A program made the translations under genes and the position numbers. From positions 422 through 7,262 of the forward strand of contig DFDR01000035.1 of NCBI GenBank assembly GCA_002369295.1: a stretch of DNA of 6,841 bases, given 5' to 3'. The notes under the pieces are model-generated. The model did no database searches and was not told the DNA's origin. It saw only the letters and a list, made by a program, of their open reading frames with translations. This document shows, piece by piece, positions 1 to 5,496 of the stretch; position 1 is the stretch's first letter; each line of letters opens with the position of its first letter. The stretch is from Desulfovibrionaceae bacterium UBA3823 (GTDB lineage: Bacteria; Desulfobacterota; Desulfovibrionia; Desulfovibrionales; Desulfovibrionaceae).

Positions 1-106
1 CCCGATCCTTTTGCCGGGGCAGCGCCCGCCGGCGCCAGGCTTCCAGGCAAAGCTCCCCTGCGGCGCCCTTCAGGCGCGCCGGCAGGGCAAGGGAGGTATC
101 GGCACC

Positions 107-427
107 ATGGCTTCAAGCCGGCAGACCCTCGAGCGCGTGCTGGACCAGCTCGCACTGCTGGAGGACGTTTCGTTCAGGGCGATGATGGGGGAATATATCC
201 TCTACGTGAAGGGAAAGGTCGTCGGCGGCATCTACGACGACAGGCTGCTCGTGAAGCCGACGGCCTCCGCGCGCAGGCTTCTGCCCCATGCCCGCCTGGA
301 ACTTCCCTACGAGGGCGGGAAGGCGATGCTGCGCATCGAAGGCGTGGACGGCCCTGGGCTCCTCGCAAAGCTCATGGATGCCGTGGCCGGCGATCTTCCC
401 CAGCCTAAGAAGAGCAAGGGCAGATGA
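107..427 (+). CDS. TfoX/Sxy N-terminal-domain protein
   Basis: The product is 106 residues and matches the stand-alone TfoX N-terminal domain family. Features seen are an N-terminal helix (residues 7-18, LERVLDQLALLE), the hallmark FRAMMGEYILYVKGKVVGGI (23-42), the strand pair YDDRLLVKPT (43-52), and a Lys-rich tail (PQPKKSKGR). In Haemophilus and E. coli, full-length TfoX/Sxy controls competence genes together with CRP. Proteins with only the N-domain, like this one, have no established function and are often just called TfoX-family. The start at 107 is chosen because GGGAGGT lies at 91-97 with normal spacing and the residues before it do not resemble the family. An earlier in-frame ATG at 11 would add 32 unlike residues. 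Its stop codon overlaps the ATG of the next small reading frame (ATGA at 424-427). Family assignment is secure, but a role in competence is not shown. Confidence 0.88.
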   Translation: MASSRQTLERVLDQLALLEDVSFRAMMGEYILYVKGKVVGGIYDDRLLVKPTASARRLLPHARLELPYEGGKAMLRIEGVDGPGLLAKLMDAVAGDLPQPKKSKGR

Positions 428-614
428 GGCAGGCCCGTCCTCAAGCCATGCCAACATTGCCAGTCGCACCCGGCCCAGCCGCGCGCCTTCTTCATGCAGG
501 AAGGCGAAGGAGCCTGCCTCAGCATCGAGATTTCCGGAGGTTCCCGCAAGGGGGAGGGCCACGGGCTGGATCGCCAAAGCATCCCTTTCTGCCGCCTCCT
601 GCGGCAATGGCTAG
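424..614 (+). pseudogene. Small zinc-ribbon-like protein gene, apparently frameshifted twice
   Basis: No single frame gives a good protein here, but three frames joined by two single-base shifts do. The ATG at 424 overlaps the TGA of the TfoX gene, as in a translationally coupled pair, and begins MRQARP. The frame then changes to one reading LKPCQHCQSH, AFFMQEGEGACLSIEIS and GLDRQSIPFCRL (about 442-598). Skipping one base near 599 continues it as CGNG and stop (TAG at 612-614). The joined product of about 62 residues would have CQHC near the N-terminus and CRLC at the C-terminus, a two-knuckle zinc-ribbon layout. Nothing in the middle frame could start it: the first ATG there is at 494, after the first CxxC. 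This could be a decayed gene, two sequencing or assembly indels, or coincidence. The second shift, which creates both the CxxC and a stop within a few codons, is the strongest argument. Function unknown. Confidence 0.45.
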
Positions 615-1085
615 CTGCGCCTGCTCCGCCCCAGGCGGCCTCACGGGGCGTCCACTTCCCGCAGCGCGCCGGGCGCCCTGCAGGGGCAATCCCCTCCCGC
701 GCGCCCCAGAGTTGTCAGGACCGCGCCCTCTGCGGCAACATGGCCGGCATGCCAGCCAGACGCCTTCCTCAAGCCGCCTGCCCAGCGCGCAGGAATCTTC
801 CCATGATGCACCGCCACTTCAGCCTTGCCTTCGCACCCCAAGCTCCATCCCGGCCCTTTGGCCAGGAAGCCCTTTCCAGCGGACTGGGCGCCAGCAGCCT
901 GACTTTCCGCGCCTGCACGGCCGGGGGCGGGAACTCGCCTGCCGAGATCCGCGCAGTCCTCGGCAAGGCCAAGTGCATGACCTTCCGGAAGGACAGCTGC
1001 GCCAAGGGCCGGCACTTCGGCAGGAGGACGCTGGGCATCCCGACGACAGGCAATGCCGTCTGCGCCGTCGAGGACCAGGGTCACG
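615..1085. other. Region of about 470 bp without a convincing gene; possible coding remnant
   Basis: Several frames are open on both strands, as expected at this G+C, but none has a recognisable domain. The best candidate is a plus-strand frame from ATG 803 (AGGA at 791-794) to TAA 1121-1123, 106 residues. Its stretch at about 900-1080 has mostly G or C at third positions and reads as an ordinary soluble peptide with three Cys (SPAEIRAVLGKAKCMTFRKD, then CAKG and AVCAVED). The antisense frame that shares the same third positions (TTG at 1053 down to 769) is an equally possible source of that pattern. The coding-like signal stops where the direct repeats begin at 1086, and the plus-strand frame ends inside them. 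A gene truncated by a former insertion would look like this, but so would chance. No terminator or promoter stands out. Confidence 0.3.
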
Positions 1086-1155
1086 GGTGGATCAGCAATT
1101 CGCGAGCACAGGTGGATCACTAATTCGCGAGCGCGTGGTTCAAGAATTCGCCGCC
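1086..1155. repeat. Three direct repeats of about 21 bp (iteron-like; possible IS21-type end)
   Basis: Three copies fit the consensus GTGGWTCANNAATTCGC followed by a less conserved SRSC, starting at 1087, 1112 and 1135. The first two copies are 25 bases apart and differ only at a few positions; the third is 23 bases further on and more diverged (GTGGTTCAAGAATTCGC). Each carries AATTCGC, and the first two also carry the palindrome TCGCGA. Multiple short direct repeats containing GTGGRTCA are, as I recall, typical of the ends of IS21-family insertion sequences, where the transposase binds. No istA or istB gene is present, so this would be a remnant or a solo end. Alternatives are operator sites for the small secreted-protein gene that starts about 100 bases downstream, or a locally expanded repeat. 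Confidence 0.55.
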
Positions 1156-1217
1156 ACTTGCCCCCTGCGCCTGGCCGGAAGCTTCTCCCGAGCCTTTCCC
1201 GTTCCGCAACCCCTCCG

Positions 1218-1253
1218 TTGGAGACAGACATGAAGTTGGAGACAGACATGAAG
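1218..1253 (+). promoter_or_regulatory. Tandemly duplicated ribosome-binding site and start codon (18 bp x 2)
   Basis: The 18-base unit TTGGAGACAGACATGAAG occurs twice without interruption (1218-1235 and 1236-1253). Each copy holds a GGAGA Shine-Dalgarno site (1220-1224 and 1238-1242), five spacer bases and an ATG (1230 and 1248) followed by AAG. As 18 is a multiple of three, both ATGs are in the same frame, so initiation at either gives the same protein with or without the extra N-terminal residues MKLETD. The two copies are identical, which suggests a recent duplication. Confidence 0.9.
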
Positions 1254-1628
1254 AAAGCACTGACCTTCCTTTCCGCAGCCGTCCTGCTTTGCTCAGCATC
1301 CGTGGCAATGGCCGAATCGGCTAATTTCAAATCCTTGTTTAACAACAATGCAGATAACGTTAAATTCTATGCATGTGAACAGGGAGATTCGCTAAAGAAC
1401 GCCTGTTCATCTCTCTATAAACAATCTTATTTTGTCTTCAAAAAAAATGGAACTGTCATAGTTAGCTATGGAGAAGGTGAAAAAAAAGCAAAATGGACGG
1501 AAAGTAAAAATGGAGTTAACGTTAAAGAACCAGACGGAAATTTTGAATATACATTTTCTGAAGGTAAATATCTATCTTATGTTGAAGAAGAAACAGGTGA
1601 TTTAATCGCCTTTAAATTGGCAAAATAA
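1248..1628 (+). CDS. Small secreted protein of foreign base composition, unknown function
   Basis: The 126-residue product begins with a classic Sec signal peptide: MKK, a hydrophobic core (residues 4-15), then SVAMA with predicted cleavage after Ala22. The mature part is 104 residues, polar and Lys/Glu-rich, with two Cys (in FYACEQ and KNACSS) that could form a disulfide in the periplasm. The second half alternates like beta strands (SYFVFKKNGTVIVSYGEG, then KWTES, FEYTFSEGKYLSYVEEE, IAFKLAK), as in lipocalin-like or META-type beta-barrel folds, but I cannot assign a family. The start at 1248 gives a canonical signal peptide; the in-frame ATG at 1230 has its own Shine-Dalgarno and would add six residues. 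By hand count the mature coding part (1314-1628) is about 32% G+C and the signal-peptide part (1248-1313) about 56%, against roughly 65% or more around it. This suggests lateral acquisition of the mature domain or of the whole gene. Confidence 0.85.
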   Translation: MKKALTFLSAAVLLCSASVAMAESANFKSLFNNNADNVKFYACEQGDSLKNACSSLYKQSYFVFKKNGTVIVSYGEGEKKAKWTESKNGVNVKEPDGNFEYTFSEGKYLSYVEEETGDLIAFKLAK

Positions 1629-1640
1629 TCATTAAATATG

Positions 1641-1649
1641 TGGTATTAT
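1641..1649 (+). promoter_or_regulatory. Candidate extended -10 promoter for the SH3b gene
   Basis: TGGTATTAT forms a TGN extension followed by TATTAT, five of six matches to the -10 consensus. It lies in the AT-rich tail after the preceding stop codon and about 75 bases upstream of the start at 1724. No good -35 element is seen at the right distance. AT-rich DNA produces such matches easily, so this is tentative. Confidence 0.3.
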
Positions 1650-1723
1650 TTCATCCTCGGTCGCGCCATCATCAACGCCCTGTTCTGCCTCAGGCTGAGC
1701 GCGCCGGCATGAAGGAGGAAGCC

Positions 1724-2971
1724 ATGCTTTTCCGTTCTTCGGCGGCTGCAGCCGCACTGGTGCTCCTGGCAGGCGGCGCCCTTGCGGCGCCGCAGTCTCA
1801 GGAAGTGTTCTTCGGCCAGCCGCCACTTGTCCAGAAGGAGGAGATTCTGCGGCAGGCCGAGGCCTCCGGCACCGGCCTTGTCCTCCTCAAGGTCACCGGC
1901 GCCGGCGTGCGCCTGCGCCAGGGGCCCGGCAGCTCGCACGACGTGGCTGACATGGCCGATGCCGACGTCCGGCACGGCGAATTCGTCGCCTCCGGCGCCA
2001 CGACGGCCGGCGATGGACGGCAGTGGTACCATGTGCTCTACAAGCTGGAGTCGCCGGAGGCAGGCTACAGCCGCCAGGACGCTTGGATCTGCGCCGACTA
2101 TGTGGAGGCTTCGCCTCTCGGCTCCGGCAGAAGGCGCGAGGCGTCCTCCGTTAGGAGCGCCCGGCCGGAGGCTGCCGGCGCCGATGCGGGCGGTGCAGGG
2201 GCTGCCCTGGCGGCCGTGCCCGGCCTCGCGGATGCCGTGGCAGCCTGGGACGAAGCCGTCCGCAAGGCGATCCGCGCTTTCGACGGACTCTCCCCCGCCG
2301 AAGCGGACCGGCTCTACGCCTCCGAAAGCTCCCCGCTCAGGCGACTCGAGGACGCCAAGGCCTATCAGGACGCCGACAGGGCAGCCCAGCCCCTCTTTGC
2401 GCGCTGGGCGCAGAGCTTCGACGACGCCAGGCTCTCTCCTGCCGACAAGGCCTGCTTTGCCGAGCTGGCCAGGCACGGTCTCGTCAAGGCCATGACCGAG
2501 GGCACCCCCTATTTCCAGGTCGATCAGGGCGCCTTCGAGGCCAGGCTCTACGCCAGGCTCTCGCCGGCCATGGCAGACTATGCCCGGCTGAAGCGGCGCC
2601 AGCCCGCCGTCCTCGTCGAGGATGCGGGTCTCCTCTTCAGCATCGGCGAGATGCTCGGCTGGGCCCTGGAGTGGGAGCGCTTCATCCAGGCAGGCGCGAC
2701 GGGACTGGCCCGCAGCCAGGCCGCCGCCCAGTACGAGGCGCTCATGGAGCTGTGCCTGTTCTCGGATCTCGACAACTCTCCGGCCTTTGCCGGCGGGAGG
2801 ATGGCCGAAGACGTGCGCAGGGGGCTCGAGGAAGGCGCCTCGCGCCTGAAGGGCACGGTCACGGGCAGGCTTGCCGGAGACTACCTCAGGGACGTGCGGC
2901 AGAACGGCTGGAAGTACAATAAGGCGGTCGAGCGCCGCCACAGACAGCTGCTCGGGCAGGCTTTCCAGTAG
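1724..2971 (+). CDS. Exported SH3b-domain protein with long helical C-terminal region
   Basis: The 415-residue product has a signal peptide (MLFRSS, then an Ala/Leu/Val core to residue 19, likely cleavage near GGALA-AP at 21-22). Residues about 52-128 form a bacterial SH3 domain: VTGAGVRLRQGPGSSHDV is the usual strand followed by the R-x-GP-S turn, then RQWYHVLY and AWICADYV close it. Such domains usually bind peptidoglycan or peptide ligands in the envelope. A Ala/Gly/Arg-rich linker (about 132-165) leads to some 250 residues predicted mainly helical and rich in Ala, Arg, Glu and Asp (for example AVAAWDEAVRKAIRAFDGL and EMLGWALEWERFIQAG), with no family I recognise. The start at 1724 follows AAGGAGG at 1712-1718. 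An in-frame ATG at 1709 lacks that spacing. The gene has host-like composition, unlike its upstream neighbour. An envelope location is well supported, but the precise role is unknown. Confidence 0.85.
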   Translation: MLFRSSAAAAALVLLAGGALAAPQSQEVFFGQPPLVQKEEILRQAEASGTGLVLLKVTGAGVRLRQGPGSSHDVADMADADVRHGEFVASGATTAGDGRQWYHVLYKLESPEAGYSRQDAWICADYVEASPLGSGRRREASSVRSARPEAAGADAGGAGAALAAVPGLADAVAAWDEAVRKAIRAFDGLSPAEADRLYASESSPLRRLEDAKAYQDADRAAQPLFARWAQSFDDARLSPADKACFAELARHGLVKAMTEGTPYFQVDQGAFEARLYARLSPAMADYARLKRRQPAVLVEDAGLLFSIGEMLGWALEWERFIQAGATGLARSQAAAQYEALMELCLFSDLDNSPAFAGGRMAEDVRRGLEEGASRLKGTVTGRLAGDYLRDVRQNGWKYNKAVERRHRQLLGQAFQ

Positions 2972-3179
2972 CCTGACAGGCTTCTGCCAGGGCAGCGACG
3001 GCACGGCGGCATCGTCCGCCAGGCCTGCGCCCGGCCTGCATGCGAATGCGGGGACGCGCAGGCCCTGCCGGCGCACTCTGCAGGCGAAGCGTGCGAATCC
3101 ATGCGAATCCGGGCGATGCGGCGGGCTCTCCGCCATTGCCGGCACCGCCAGCCATCCCCCTGCTGTCTAGGAGAACGAC
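2972..3179. other. Spacer with short repeats upstream of msrAB
   Basis: This 208-base gap holds no gene I can support. It has an exact tandem pair of TGCGAATCC in 10-base units at 3092-3101 and 3102-3111, with a related TGCGAATGCG at 3041-3050. They might be regulator sites for msrAB or a simple duplication. I see no strong rho-independent terminator and no clear sigma-70 promoter. The msrAB Shine-Dalgarno AGGAGA is at 3169-3174. Confidence 0.5.
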
Positions 3180-4286
3180 ATGCATCGCTGCCTCATCCTG
3201 CTCGCCGGCTCAGTCCTCTTCCTGACCGGCGCCCTGTCTGGCTCCCTGGCCGGTTCCCCGGCCAGCGCCGCGCCGACTTCGGCCGGCGATCCCTCGCCGG
3301 GGCAGGGCAGGGCCCCGGCCCTGCGCGAGATCTACTTTGCCGGCGGCTGCTTCTGGGGCGTGCAGGAGTACTTCTCGCGCATCCCCGGCGTTGCCGAAAC
3401 GCAGGCCGGCTACGCCAACGGCTCGGCCAGGCATCCTTCCTACCAGGATGTCTGCACGGGGAAAACCGGCCATGCCGAAACCGTGCGCGTGGTCTACGAT
3501 CCAGCCCGCGTCTGCCTGAAAACCCTCGCCATCCAGTTCTTCAAGATCATCGACCCGCTGAGCGTCAACCGCCAGGGCAACGACATCGGCACCCAGTACC
3601 GCACCGGCATGTACTACGCAGACCCTGCAGACAGGCCCGTGCTGGCCAGCGTCATGGCCGGCGTGCAGGCCAGCGTGCAGGGGAAGGTCGCTGTCGAGCT
3701 CGAAGCGCTGACCTCGTTCCATCCAGCCGAAGACTATCATCAGGACTACTTGAAGAAGCATCCCGGCGGCTACTGCCACATCTCCTTCGAGAGCCTCGGC
3801 GACCTGCCCGCCAAGCCTGCCGGGGCAGACCCGCTGGATCCGAACCGCTACGCCCGGCCCTCGGACGGGGAGCTCAAGGCAAGGCTCTCCAGCGAAGCCT
3901 GGACCGTCACCCAGCTCGCCGGCACCGAGCGCCCCTTCAGCCATCCCTACTGGAAGAGCCGGGAGCGGGGCATCTACGTGGACGTCACCACGGGCGAGCC
4001 CCTCTTTGCCTCGGCAGACAAGTTCGAGTCCGGATGCGGCTGGCCGGCCTTTGCCAGGCCCATCGCGCCGGAAGTGCTGAAGGAGTCGGCCGACTTGAGC
4101 CATGGCATGGAGCGCACCGAAGTCCGCAGCCGGGCCGGCGGCGCCCATCTCGGCCACGTCTTCAGCGACGGGCCCAGGGAACTCGGCGGCCTGCGCTACT
4201 GCATCAACGGCGCGGCCCTGCGCTTCGTGCCGCTCGAGGACATGGACAGGGAAGGCTACGGCGCCCTCAAGCATCTGGCCCGATAG
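3180..4286 (+). CDS. msrAB: Exported bifunctional methionine sulfoxide reductase MsrA-MsrB
   Basis: The 368-residue fusion reduces both S- and R-methionine sulfoxide in proteins, repairing oxidised envelope proteins. A signal peptide (residues 1 to about 30, hydrophobic core [15 protein letters not shown]) sends it out of the cytoplasm. The MsrA domain covers about 49-205: catalytic Cys57 in [18 protein letters not shown] (97-108), [20 protein letters not shown] (124-143), [12 protein letters not shown] (180-191) and resolving Cys199 in GGYCH. The MsrB domain covers about 228-352: SGCGWPAF with Cys286 at the resolving position, HLGHVF (323-328) and catalytic Cys341 in [11 protein letters not shown]. 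The two CxxC zinc motifs of E. coli MsrB are absent (VDVT and SRAG instead), so this is a zinc-free form like the Neisseria PilB reductase. Unlike PilB there is no N-terminal thioredoxin-like domain, so electrons must come from a separate partner, not seen here. The start follows AGGAGA at 3169-3174. Confidence 0.96.
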   Translation: MHRCLILLAGSVLFLTGALSGSLAGSPASAAPTSAGDPSPGQGRAPALREIYFAGGCFWGVQEYFSRIPGVAETQAGYANGSARHPSYQDVCTGKTGHAETVRVVYDPARVCLKTLAIQFFKIIDPLSVNRQGNDIGTQYRTGMYYADPADRPVLASVMAGVQASVQGKVAVELEALTSFHPAEDYHQDYLKKHPGGYCHISFESLGDLPAKPAGADPLDPNRYARPSDGELKARLSSEAWTVTQLAGTERPFSHPYWKSRERGIYVDVTTGEPLFASADKFESGCGWPAFARPIAPEVLKESADLSHGMERTEVRSRAGGAHLGHVFSDGPRELGGLRYCINGAALRFVPLEDMDREGYGALKHLAR

Positions 4287-4611
4287 CGGCAGGGCGCATC
4301 TGCGCCCGCTCTGCCAGCGGCGCAAGCGCGTGCAGGCCGTGCAGGCCGCTATGCCTCTGCCAGTCCACGAAGCAGTCCAAGGAGCAAGGCCAAGGAGCAA
4401 AGGCCAAGGAGAGCCCGAAGCCTCGCCGTTCCACCATCTTCTCCGTTCTTGCCATATGCGCCTTCGCCTCTGCGGCCATCTTTCTTCTGCAGCACTTCGA
4501 CGGCAGCCTCCTGCCACCAGGCCGACAGGACTGGGGCGACAGCCCCTTCCAGGTCCGTGCCATGGACGTGAGCGCAAGGCTGCGCCGTACGCAAGGACGC
4601 CTGGCACGGCG
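4287..4611. other. Convergent spacer between msrAB and the nucleotidyltransferase gene
   Basis: These 325 bases separate the two convergent stop codons. Just after the msrAB stop is an inverted repeat, GGGCGC-ATCT-GCGCCC at 4292-4307, flanked by a bulged GGCA/TGCC pair. It could form a hairpin terminator but has no T-run. There are two tandem repeats: GTGCAGGCC twice at 4330-4347, and CCAAGGAGCAAGG units of 13-14 bases at 4377-4403 with a partial third copy to 4411. One plus-strand frame encodes a hydrophobic run at about 4430-4500 but has no start codon for it, so I do not call a gene. Confidence 0.5.
4292..4307 (+). terminator. Possible hairpin terminator after msrAB
   Basis: A perfect six-base stem GGGCGC/GCGCCC with the loop ATCT starts five bases after the msrAB stop and can be lengthened by GGCA/TGCC across a four-base bulge. 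No poly-T tract follows, so intrinsic termination is uncertain. It may instead protect the 3' end of the message. Confidence 0.35.
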
Positions 4612-5208
4612 TCAGGGCATCCACAGGTTCACGCCGGCCAGGGGATGCGCCCTGCGCCAGCAGCGAAGCTGGTCCAGCGTGCGCACGCCTCCCTCGAGCA
4701 CGGCCTGGTAGTATTCGATGCCGTGCACGGCCTCGGCTTCCGGCGTCTCGTACTTGAGGCGCAGGACGGCATCCCGCGACTCGGCGTCCAGACGGCTGCA
4801 GAGGCGGTCGGCAAAGCGCTCGAAATAGCCGTCGAAGGCAGAGCCCTTCTCGATGTGGATGATGTCGATCTGCCAGGGCTCGCCGCCGGGCCTGCGCCAG
4901 ACGGCGTGCCATTCGAGGCAGCGCTCCTCCGTCAGGCTGCCGTTGACGAAGTGCAGGCTGTGCAGGCAGGGGGCCCGGGCAAGGCGGGCCATGACGCCGA
5001 AGCTCAAGTCAAGGTCCAGCTTCGGCGTGTAGACATGGAAGTCGATGTCCCTGTGCCTGACGAGCAGGCCGGTCCTGTAGGAGCCGACGGCGTTGATCTC
5101 GGCGCCGGCCCTGCGCCAGCAGCCTTCGATGTCCAGTTCCTCCACGATGGTCCTGGCTTCTGCCTGCGCCTGCCGCGCCATGGCCTGCCAGGGGCTTTCC
5201 CTGTCCAT
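4612..5208 (-). CDS. Nucleotidyltransferase-fold protein (conserved, substrate unknown)
   Basis: The 198-residue protein has the signature of the DNA polymerase beta-type nucleotidyltransferase superfamily: VGSYRTGLLVRHRDIDFHVY (residues 41-60), with Gly42-Ser43 and the metal-binding pair Asp54 and Asp56, and a third acidic strand, WQIDIIH, with Asp115. EWHAVW (99-104), KGSAFDGYFERFADRL (121-136), LRLKYETPEAEAVHGIEYYQAVLEGG (149-174) and a final RAHPLAG resemble a conserved family that I recall from many gut bacteria, often mislabelled in databases. All three acidic residues are present, so it is probably active in moving a nucleotide to an unknown acceptor. There is no signal peptide, so it is cytoplasmic. 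The start is firm: a perfect AGGAGG (5215-5220 on the complement) lies six bases upstream. It is convergent with msrAB and divergent from the methyltransferase. There is no adjacent HEPN-type partner, so a toxin-antitoxin role is not supported. Confidence 0.85.
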   Translation of the reverse strand: MDRESPWQAMARQAQAEARTIVEELDIEGCWRRAGAEINAVGSYRTGLLVRHRDIDFHVYTPKLDLDLSFGVMARLARAPCLHSLHFVNGSLTEERCLEWHAVWRRPGGEPWQIDIIHIEKGSAFDGYFERFADRLCSRLDAESRDAVLRLKYETPEAEAVHGIEYYQAVLEGGVRTLDQLRCWRRAHPLAGVNLWMP

Positions 5209-5229
5209 TGCCTTCCTCCTTCAGGCCCT

Positions 5230-5257
5230 GCCGGCGCGCTGGAACGCGCCCGCCGGC
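5230..5257 (-). promoter_or_regulatory. Strong GC hairpin in the nucleotidyltransferase leader
   Basis: GCCGGCGCGC (5230-5239) can pair with GCGC (5246-5249) and GCCGGC (5252-5257), giving ten G-C pairs with a two-base bulge and a six-base loop. It lies nine bases upstream of the AGGAGG site in the predicted mRNA leader. It could affect message stability or access to the ribosome-binding site. GC-rich DNA forms such stems often, so function is unproven. Confidence 0.4.
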
Positions 5258-5278
5258 CAGCTCAGCCTTGCTTGGGCA

Positions 5279-5308
5279 AGCATAGCCGGAGCGGACCTTT
5301 CCCCTCAA
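5279..5308 (-). promoter_or_regulatory. Candidate sigma-70 promoter for the nucleotidyltransferase gene
   Basis: On the minus strand TTGAGG (5303-5308) is followed after 18 bases by TATGCT (5279-5284), four of six matches to each consensus hexamer. Transcription would start near 5271 and give a leader of about 60 bases that includes the GC hairpin. Confidence 0.4.
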
Positions 5309-5409
5309 GCCAAGACAGGCCTGCCGGCCCCCAGCGAGCAGACCTGCCGCCCCCCCCAGGCGGCGCCGGCCAGGCGCTTCGAGCATAGCTGAGCCGAAAC
5401 CGAGGCCGA

Positions 5410-5428
5410 TGACTGGCTGACTGGCTGA
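5410..5428. repeat. 8-bp tandem duplication in the divergent promoter region
   Basis: TGACTGGC occurs twice without interruption (5410-5417 and 5418-5425), followed by a partial TGATC. It lies about ten bases upstream of the predicted -35 element of the methyltransferase gene, where an activator or repressor could bind, but it may be a neutral duplication. Confidence 0.5.
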
Positions 5429-5435
5429 TCAGCAC

Positions 5436-5464
5436 TTGAAGGCAGCTCCGCGTTAGTCTAAAAT
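5436..5464 (+). promoter_or_regulatory. Sigma-70 promoter candidate for the methyltransferase gene
   Basis: TTGAAG (5436-5441) and TAAAAT (5459-5464) match four and five of six consensus bases and are separated by the ideal 17 bases, in an AT-rich patch that stands out from the surrounding GC-rich DNA. The predicted start of transcription is near 5471, leaving a leader of about 25 bases before the TTG at 5497. This promoter overlaps the nearby ATG at 5463, which argues against that ATG being used. Confidence 0.6.
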
Positions 5465-5496
5465 GAAATTTCAAAATTCCTTTGGCGGAGGCAACA

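Noticed and set aside
1086..1155. Direct repeats as a small CRISPR array
   Set aside because: Unit spacing of 25 and 23 bases leaves no room for spacers, the copies diverge, and no cas gene is present.
641..1348. Minus-strand open frame of 235 codons crossing the repeats and the start of the secreted gene
   Set aside because: It runs antisense through a clear signal peptide and duplicated start, with a low-complexity product and no motif.
1646..3145. Minus-strand open frame of 499 codons opposite the SH3b gene
   Set aside because: It is a composition shadow: the plus-strand gene has a signal peptide, a domain and a Shine-Dalgarno site, whereas the antisense product is low-complexity with no recognisable motif.
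4400..4560. Hydrophobic stretch (IFSVLAICAFASAAIFLL) in one plus-strand frame after msrAB
   Set aside because: It looks like a membrane helix, but the frame has no usable start codon or ribosome-binding site nearby and is continuous with an out-of-frame shadow of msrAB.
3210..4607. Minus-strand open frame of 465 codons opposite msrAB
   Set aside because: msrAB is certain from its motifs, and the antisense frame is open only because stop codons are rare at this G+C.
5350..5357. Run of eight C in the divergent intergenic region as a phase-variation switch
   Set aside because: It lies outside both predicted promoters and both coding regions, and an eight-base run is not unusual in DNA of this composition.
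4102..5388. Plus-strand open frame of 428 codons running through the end of msrAB and the nucleotidyltransferase gene
   Set aside because: It is out of frame with msrAB and antisense to the nucleotidyltransferase, whose catalytic motifs and AGGAGG site settle the coding strand.
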